Shown: one piece after another, positions 5,465-10,127 of the stretch
How positions within the stretch are numbered: the stretch's first letter is position 1
Layout: every line of letters begins with the position of its first letter
Notes under the pieces: model-generated
What the model was told of the DNA's origin: nothing
Database searches by the model: none
Seen by the model: the letters and a program-made list of their open reading frames with translations, nothing else
Position numbers and translations under genes: made by a program
Assembly: GCA_937916845.1 (NCBI GenBank)
Contig: CALFSK010000064.1
Span: forward strand, 1-10,127
Source: an uncultured Lactobacillus sp.
GTDB taxonomy: Bacteria; Bacillota; Bacilli; Lactobacillales; Lactobacillaceae
Length of the DNA stretch: 10,127 bases
Direction of reading: 5' to 3'

Positions 5465-6391
5465 ATGGACTACTTATACTACAAAGCAATTAACTGGGAT
5501 GATATTAAAGATAATTTCGATAAATACATGTGGGAACGACTCACCACTAACTTTTGGTTGGACATTCGGATTCCCATCACGAATGATCAAACGGCTTGGC
5601 AACAGCTATCAGATACTCAACAACAGGCCATTACTCGTATGTTGACAGGTACATCAATGTTAGCCGTCTACCAATCAGAAGTTGGCACCCCTGCTATTCG
5701 CCACGATCGGCGAACTCAACAAGAAGAATCCGTATTAAACACCATTACCTTTATGAAATCAGTCCATGCCAAAAGCTGTACGACCATTTTCCGGGCTCTG
5801 ATTCCGGGTAACGGCGGTGAAAGTTTTACTTGGGCAGATGACAATGCCAATCTGCAAGCTGAAATTGACCAACTAGCCCAAATGAGCACTAGCGATATGG
5901 CCTTACAGAAAAAAGCCCTTTTTATTCTGACTGAAACTGGGCTCTCGTTTGGTAAATACTGGACAATACTTCAAACACAGGCTCTCGTCAATACTTACCA
6001 AATGTTGGCTAATATTCTCCGCGGTAGCGCCCTTTTTAGTGCTTATATTGGTTACAAATTTCGCCTCAGATTTGAAGAACTCACTGTAAGTGATCAAACC
6101 GAACTGCAGTATTGGATTAATACACAGTTTGATCAACTCATGCAAACTGAAAAAGACTTCTTAGAAGCTAACCTTGACGATGCCACCGAAGCCATCAATC
6201 TGGCCTCCTATGGTGCCAATCATGCATTAATGTCACTTGGCTTTAACGCTGTCTACGAAGTTCAACCGTCTTCACTAGTGGCGCAACTCAAAGAACTGAT
6301 GATTGACCAAAATCAATTTTTGCAACAGGTAACGGCTGCAAACAATGAATCGGACACTGAAAAAATGACCGATGACGACTACGACTTTTAA
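5465..6391 (+). CDS. Degenerate NrdF paralogue, putative non-catalytic beta-prime subunit
   Basis: This 308-residue protein aligns with NrdF from end to end, from YKAINWDDI at the start to a DYDF tail, but its cofactor site is gone. Against the canonical copy downstream, Ala67 replaces the Asp ligand, Lys98 replaces the first Glu, and Cys105 replaces the radical Tyr (VHAKSC against IHAKSY). Ser188 and Phe191 replace the Glu and His of the RDESVH motif. His101 is kept. Glu157 may match the remaining Glu ligand, but the alignment there needs a gap of about three residues. It cannot form the usual dimetal-tyrosyl radical. The tyrosine is lost too, so it does not resemble the metal-free class Ie proteins. 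The retained tail, which in NrdF binds NrdE, and an uninterrupted frame suggest a structural or regulatory partner, as Rnr4 is for Rnr2 in yeast. AAGGAG (5445-5450) lies a rather long 14 bases before ATG. Confidence 0.85.
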   Translation: MDYLYYKAINWDDIKDNFDKYMWERLTTNFWLDIRIPITNDQTAWQQLSDTQQQAITRMLTGTSMLAVYQSEVGTPAIRHDRRTQQEESVLNTITFMKSVHAKSCTTIFRALIPGNGGESFTWADDNANLQAEIDQLAQMSTSDMALQKKALFILTETGLSFGKYWTILQTQALVNTYQMLANILRGSALFSAYIGYKFRLRFEELTVSDQTELQYWINTQFDQLMQTEKDFLEANLDDATEAINLASYGANHALMSLGFNAVYEVQPSSLVAQLKELMIDQNQFLQQVTAANNESDTEKMTDDDYDF

Positions 6392-6405
6392 GGAGTGTTC
6401 AACTA

Positions 6406-7356
6406 ATGAGCTATAAAACAATTAATTGGGACATCATCGAAGACGAACTTGACGAATATGTATGGGATAAAGCAACGGCACAATACTGGCTGGATACGCG
6501 AGTACCTGTTTCTAATGATTTACGGGACTGGCGGACACTCTCTGGCACCGAAAAATCGGTTATCAATCGGGTTGTGGGTGGATTAGCCTTGCTGGACACA
6601 CTCCAATCTGAAGAAGGAGTCGATGTGATGCGGCCAGACGTTCGGACACGAAAAGAAGCAGCAGTCCTCAATGACTTTTTGATGATGGAGTCAATTCATG
6701 CCAAAAGCTACGGCACTATTTTGACATCTTTGAACGATCAAGCCACTGTTGACGAAGTATTCAAATGGATGAACAATAATCCCAGAATGCAATACAAAGC
6801 CAAACGGATCAATGATATTTATCAAACGGGAAACAACCTTGAAAAGAAAGTTGCAAGCGTCTTTCTTGAAGGAATTTTGTACTACACCAACTTTTTTACC
6901 CCACTTTGGTACCGTGGTAACAATAAGCTGGCAAATCTTTCTGAAGTCATCAAACTGGTGATCCGCGATGAATCTGTTCATGGTACTTACCTCGGCTACA
7001 AATTTCAATTGGGATATAACGAGCTATCGGCGACTGAACAAAAAACATTCAAAAAGTGGATGGATGAGTTGCTCGACGATCTCCTTGAGAACGAGTTTGC
7101 GTTCACCGAAGAAGTTTACGCGCCGATTGGGTTAGCGGAAGATGTTAAACAATTCGTTCACTACAACGCCAACAAGGCGCTCCAAAATATGGGCTTTGAA
7201 TCCCGCTTCCCCAATGCTGAGATTAAAGATATCAACCCAATCGTAATGAACGGAATTTCAACCGAAACGGCCAATCATGATTTCTTCTCACAAGTTGGTG
7301 CTGGCTATCTAATGGGTAATGCTGAAGCTATGAGTAGCGGCGACTATGACTTCTAA
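6406..7356 (+). CDS. nrdF: Class Ib ribonucleoside-diphosphate reductase, beta subunit NrdF
   Basis: This 316-residue radical-generating subunit has the complete metal site: Asp64, Glu95, His98, Glu155, Glu189 and His192, with the radical tyrosine at Tyr102. Each lies three residues before its counterpart in E. coli NrdF (D67, E98, H101, E158, E192, H195, Y105). Motifs are LLDTLQSEEG, MMESIHAKSY, ASVFLEG and IRDESVHGTYLGYKF. The C-terminal DYDF tail should dock on NrdE and pass the radical to Cys383. NrdI would help assemble a Mn2-tyrosyl cofactor. AAGGAG (6390-6395) overlaps the stop of the preceding paralogue, and only 14 bases separate the genes, so they are co-transcribed and probably co-regulated by NrdR. 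It is the last gene of the operon. No strong terminator follows before 7440, only a weak dyad (TAATAT and ATATTA near 7394-7415). Confidence 0.97.
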   Translation: MSYKTINWDIIEDELDEYVWDKATAQYWLDTRVPVSNDLRDWRTLSGTEKSVINRVVGGLALLDTLQSEEGVDVMRPDVRTRKEAAVLNDFLMMESIHAKSYGTILTSLNDQATVDEVFKWMNNNPRMQYKAKRINDIYQTGNNLEKKVASVFLEGILYYTNFFTPLWYRGNNKLANLSEVIKLVIRDESVHGTYLGYKFQLGYNELSATEQKTFKKWMDELLDDLLENEFAFTEEVYAPIGLAEDVKQFVHYNANKALQNMGFESRFPNAEIKDINPIVMNGISTETANHDFFSQVGAGYLMGNAEAMSSGDYDF

Positions 7357-7443
7357 CATAGGCTTCTAGGCATAATTAAAATTTAAAAAAGGCTAATATC
7401 TACAGGAAATATTAAAGTAAAGCCCCTGAGTTGTACTAGTCCC

Positions 7444-8321
7444 TGTCAAGTTGTCATTTGAAATAATATAAGTTTTGCTTTGCTTAAACGGCCTCATTCC
7501 AGTATTCAGCTGGGGTGAGGTCGTTTCTTGCTGGTGAACAATCTAGTTGATTAAAATAGTTGATGCCTTCTTCGACCAAGGCCACTAATTCTTTATAGGT
7601 AACTGGTTTAGCGTGTCGATCAATCCAGCGCAATTTGAACTCGTTCCACCAACGTTCCATTGGTGCGTTATCATACGGCATTCCTGGTCGTGACATACTA
7701 CGGGTGACTTCATGTTGCGCCAAAAAGTTATTGAATGTTCCTGATGTGCATGCCGAACCTCGGTCAGTATGCACTACAGGGTGGACGTCACCCGCAAAAT
7801 TAAAGGCCCGTTGAAAAACCTGAACTTTTGCCTTCGAAGTTTCAGTTTCACTTAATTTATGGGCAATTAGATGGCGACCGTAAAGATCCAGCGCGCCGCT
7901 CAAACGCACTTTATACTGACCGTTAACACCATAGGTCAATTCCGTTGAATCAGCTAACCAAACCTGGTTTGGTTGGTTAACGCTAAAACGCTGATTTAAA
8001 ACATTATCTTGTAAGTATTGCTCCTGTTGTTTGATTCGTGAATGCTTTTTCTGACGAACCTGGCAACGAATGCCTAGCTTGCTCATAATCCGCTTAACTT
8101 GCTTTAACGTCACCTGTTCGGTGACGGCCGGGTCTTTTCTGAGATTAGATAATATTTTGGTACTACCAATACCTTGATGATGCTGGTTATACCAATATTG
8201 AACCCGTCCAGTTAAGAAGTTATCTCGAATCCCCCAATCCGTTACGTTACGATGTACCCTAATGTCTCCTTCCTGAGCTGTGGTATAATAGATCAAACGT
8301 GTGAGACATTAGAGTGTGACA
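7444..8321 (-). mobile_element. IS3-family insertion sequence remnant, approximate limits
   Basis: The limits are taken from the inverted TGTCA (7444-7448) and TGACA (8317-8321) flanking the transposase gene. Inward from these the two ends agree at about 10 of 18 positions, which is weak. No matching target duplication is visible. At under 900 bp it is shorter than a normal IS3 element and has no orfA, so it may be a deleted copy or its true ends may lie elsewhere. Confidence 0.35.
7484..8296 (-). CDS. IS3-family transposase OrfB (DDE integrase core)
   Basis: This 270-residue reading frame carries an rve-type integrase core with an ideal D-D-35-E triad: Asp116 (WLADSTEL), Asp178 (HTDRGSA) and Glu214 (NAPMERWW). 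An HTH_21-like region lies at about 30-85 (GIGSTKIL, then VKRIMSKLGI). It catalyses DNA strand transfer for an insertion sequence. The frame opens at TTG 8296, but no ribosome binding site precedes it. AGGAAGGAG inside the frame points to a start a few codons later; ATT at 8263-8261 is in frame, and AUU starts are known for orfB in this family (IS911). No orfA is detectable upstream on the - strand, where the second resolvase begins within 115 bases. It may be inactive without orfA. Confidence 0.88.
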   Translation of the reverse strand: MIYYTTAQEGDIRVHRNVTDWGIRDNFLTGRVQYWYNQHHQGIGSTKILSNLRKDPAVTEQVTLKQVKRIMSKLGIRCQVRQKKHSRIKQQEQYLQDNVLNQRFSVNQPNQVWLADSTELTYGVNGQYKVRLSGALDLYGRHLIAHKLSETETSKAKVQVFQRAFNFAGDVHPVVHTDRGSACTSGTFNNFLAQHEVTRSMSRPGMPYDNAPMERWWNEFKLRWIDRHAKPVTYKELVALVEEGINYFNQLDCSPARNDLTPAEYWNEAV

Positions 8322-8346
8322 CAGTAACTTTTAAATCTTAATCAGA

Positions 8347-8358
8347 TCAACTAGTTGA
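8347..8358. repeat. 12-bp perfect palindrome upstream of the second resolvase
   Basis: TCAACTAGTTGA is fully self-complementary and lies 51 bases before the resolvase ATG. Together with the palindrome at 8374-8383 it may mark binding sites for the recombinase. The spacing does not match a known res layout that I can name. Confidence 0.4.
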
Positions 8359-8373
8359 GTAGTTGCCCAGAAA

Positions 8374-8383
8374 CTGACGTCAG
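8374..8383. repeat. 10-bp perfect palindrome upstream of the second resolvase
   Basis: CTGACGTCAG is self-complementary, 26 bases before the start codon and just before a TATGAT -10-like motif (8390-8395). The centre-to-centre distance to the palindrome at 8347-8358 is 26 bp. It could be an operator or res subsite; this is inferred from position only. Confidence 0.35.
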
Positions 8384-8409
8384 AATTAATATGATAAGAA
8401 GGCAAATAT

Positions 8410-9042
8410 ATGAAAATTGGTTATGCTAGGGTGTCGTCTGAAAATCAGAATTTAGCTCGGCAGATTGAAGCTCTAAAAAAGTCTGGTGTAGAGAAAATAT
8501 TTCAGGAAAAAGTTTCCGGAAAATCAGTTCAAAATCGCCCTGAATTGCAAAAAATGTTAGAGTTCATTCGTGAAAAAGATATTGTCACTGTTTTGGATTT
8601 AGATCGACTTGGTAGAAATGCTCAGGACATTACTGACACCATTAACTTGATTCAACAAAAGGAAGCCACACTAGATGTTTTAAGTTTACCGAGTTTCACT
8701 GATATACAAGATGTTAACTTACGTGGTTTATTAACCAATTTGGTTTTTGAAATATACAAATATACAGCTGAAGAAGAGCGCAACAAAATTCATGCTAGGC
8801 AGAATCAGGGAATCCAATTAGCTAAGGAGCGCGGGGAGTATAAAGGAAGAAGGCGGCAATATAGTCCACATGGATCAAAACGCTACCTATATAAAAGGGT
8901 AGTTCAAATGCTCAGGGATGGAACGAATATTGCACAAATTGCAAGGAGTACTGGCGTACAACGACGACAAATTTATCGTATTAAAGAATATGCTTTAAAA
9001 ATTGGAGACTTAGGCACTCCCAAAAGGGAAGTGAATAGCTAG
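8410..9042 (+). CDS. Serine recombinase (resolvase family), second copy
   Basis: This 210-residue small serine recombinase has YARVSS with the nucleophile at Ser9, the active-site arginine motif LDLDRLGRN at about 62-70, a dimerisation helix (EIYKYTAEEERNKIHARQNQ) and a C-terminal helix-turn-helix at about 170-192 (GTNIAQIARSTGVQRRQIYR). It is clearly diverged from the 217-771 resolvase and closer to the decayed fragment at 1061-1189. AGAAGG (8398-8403), 6 bases before ATG, supports the start. The protein is slightly longer than Tn3-type resolvases because of its C-terminal tail. It probably serves cointegrate or multimer resolution, or is cargo of a transposon. Confidence 0.92.
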   Translation: MKIGYARVSSENQNLARQIEALKKSGVEKIFQEKVSGKSVQNRPELQKMLEFIREKDIVTVLDLDRLGRNAQDITDTINLIQQKEATLDVLSLPSFTDIQDVNLRGLLTNLVFEIYKYTAEEERNKIHARQNQGIQLAKERGEYKGRRRQYSPHGSKRYLYKRVVQMLRDGTNIAQIARSTGVQRRQIYRIKEYALKIGDLGTPKREVNS

Positions 9043-9128
9043 GGACTACAGGACAAGTTAGTGTTTTTTAGGGACCATCGGTCAAATAATAAAGCACTTA
9101 CATTGATAAAACATTTTGGAGATGAACT

Positions 9129-10031
9129 ATGTTTTTTAAAGATTGGACAAAATACAATAGTTTCGAATTAATTATGATTACGTTGGGATGTAGCATTTAT
9201 GCGTTCAGTCTAGATTTAGTCTCTATTCCAAGTGGCTTGGCAGACGGCGGTCTGAGCGGAATAACTCTGATTATTCGTCATTTCTTTCATATTAACTTGG
9301 GAATTAGTACTTTATTTCTGAATATTCCATTGATACTAATTGGGTTGCGCTACTTAGGCAAGCGCATGATGGCTTACACTATTTATGGCACCATTTGTTT
9401 ATCACTATTTCTAATAATATGGTCACAGCAGCCTCTGATCCAACCACTACCATTGAGAAATGATTTATTATTGTCATCACTGGTTGCAGGGGTATTATCA
9501 GGGTTGGGAATTGGTCTGGTTTTTCGTTATAACGGAACTACTGGTGGTAGTGATATTATTGCTCGGGTTGGCCAGAGAAGTTTTGGATTTTCTTCGGGAA
9601 AAGGAATTTTGATTATTGACTACGTAGTATTAGGGCTATCACTATCATACTTAGATCTGTATCACATCGCGTACTCGCTAATTGTTAGTTTCGTATTATC
9701 TAAAGTAATTGATATGGTCCAAGAAGGGCCCAATCGTGCTAAGGTATTATTCATTGTATCAGATAAAAGCCAAAAAATTTCCCAATTAATTGATGTTTCT
9801 TTAAATAGAGGATTGACATATTTGCAAGCTGAAGGTGGTTATCAGCATGATCAAAAGCAAGTGATTTATTTGGTGGTTCAACCGCGGGAAATTCCACAAT
9901 TGAAGCAATTAATTAAAGCGATTGATGAACGGGCATTTGTGACGGTACTGGATGCCCATGAAGTGATTGGAGAGGGCTTTAGTTATCAACGCAAAAGATA
10001 CCATGTTAATTGGCAGCACAGTAAAGAATAA
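9129..10031 (+). CDS. YitT-family integral membrane protein (DUF2179)
   Basis: This 300-residue protein has about six membrane segments in the first 200 residues (roughly 13-32, 58-74, 82-99, 113-132, 158-176 and 178-195). A soluble C-terminal DUF2179 domain follows from about 200 to 285 (GLTYLQAEGGY, then VTVLDAHEVIGEGF). The glycine-rich signatures GLADGGLSG (37-45) and GTTGGSDIIA (136-145) are typical of the YitT/DUF161 family. The transported substrate or function is not established for most members. GGAG at 9118-9121, 7 bases before ATG, supports the start. It stands alone, 86 bases after the resolvase, with no link to the nrd operon. A weak dyad (CGTTTT with AAAACG, 10043-10062) follows without a T-run. 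Confidence 0.9.
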   Translation: MFFKDWTKYNSFELIMITLGCSIYAFSLDLVSIPSGLADGGLSGITLIIRHFFHINLGISTLFLNIPLILIGLRYLGKRMMAYTIYGTICLSLFLIIWSQQPLIQPLPLRNDLLLSSLVAGVLSGLGIGLVFRYNGTTGGSDIIARVGQRSFGFSSGKGILIIDYVVLGLSLSYLDLYHIAYSLIVSFVLSKVIDMVQEGPNRAKVLFIVSDKSQKISQLIDVSLNRGLTYLQAEGGYQHDQKQVIYLVVQPREIPQLKQLIKAIDERAFVTVLDAHEVIGEGFSYQRKRYHVNWQHSKE

Positions 10032-10127
10032 AAATTAATAGACGTTTTAATATGAAAAAACGGCTATAATCTACTAGGGACTGTCTGAAAACTAAAAATT
10101 CAGGTATAATCTGAGGAAAAACGAATC

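Noticed and set aside
5465..6391. Class Ie (metal-free, DOPA radical) NrdF
   Set aside because: Class Ie proteins keep the tyrosine that becomes DOPA, whereas here it is Cys and an Asp and a His are lost as well.
5465..7356. Simple recent tandem duplication of nrdF
   Set aside because: The two proteins are strongly diverged throughout, and the first shares some stretches (WERLTTNFWL, FMKSVHAKS) that look more like other NrdF proteins than like its neighbour.

Overview
The window looks like a mobile, probably plasmid-borne, segment from a lactic acid bacterium of the Lactobacillaceae. The base composition is low to moderate in GC, and strong AAGGAG ribosome binding sites are common. Serine resolvases, an IS3-type transposase and a holin-like type I toxin flank a class Ib ribonucleotide reductase operon. 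No replication gene is visible, so plasmid location is an inference.

Layout. Positions 1-1300 hold a hairpin terminator, an intact serine resolvase (217-771) with a perfect inverted repeat in its leader, a second terminator (929-964), and the decayed core of another serine recombinase (1061-1189). Positions 1309-2055 are the ruins of an HD-domain phosphohydrolase (two in-frame stops and a frameshift) followed by a short coupled reading frame. Positions 2090-2332 form a compact type I toxin-antitoxin module: a 29-residue hydrophobic toxin, a convergent antisense RNA with its own extended -10 promoter, and a shared bidirectional terminator. Positions 2298-2640 contain no intact gene.

Positions 2643-7356 are the centrepiece: an extended -10 promoter with two NrdR boxes 32 bp apart, then nrdI, nrdE, a degenerate nrdF paralogue and a canonical nrdF, all on the + strand and each of the last three preceded by AAGGAG. 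NrdE and the second NrdF keep every catalytic and metal-binding residue I can check. The first NrdF-like protein (308 aa) is an uninterrupted reading frame and keeps the C-terminal DYDF tail expected to dock on NrdE. It has lost the radical tyrosine (Cys instead) and at least four of the six metal ligands. It therefore looks like a non-catalytic beta-prime subunit, comparable in logic to yeast Rnr4, and is the most interesting object in the window. nrdH is absent, so the electron donor must come from elsewhere in the cell.

Positions 7357-10127 hold an IS3-family orfB transposase on the - strand without a visible orfA, a second intact serine resolvase (8410-9042) with two palindromes upstream, and a YitT-family membrane protein (9129-10031). 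The last hundred bases carry two TATAAT-like motifs and look like the leader of another element that continues beyond the window.
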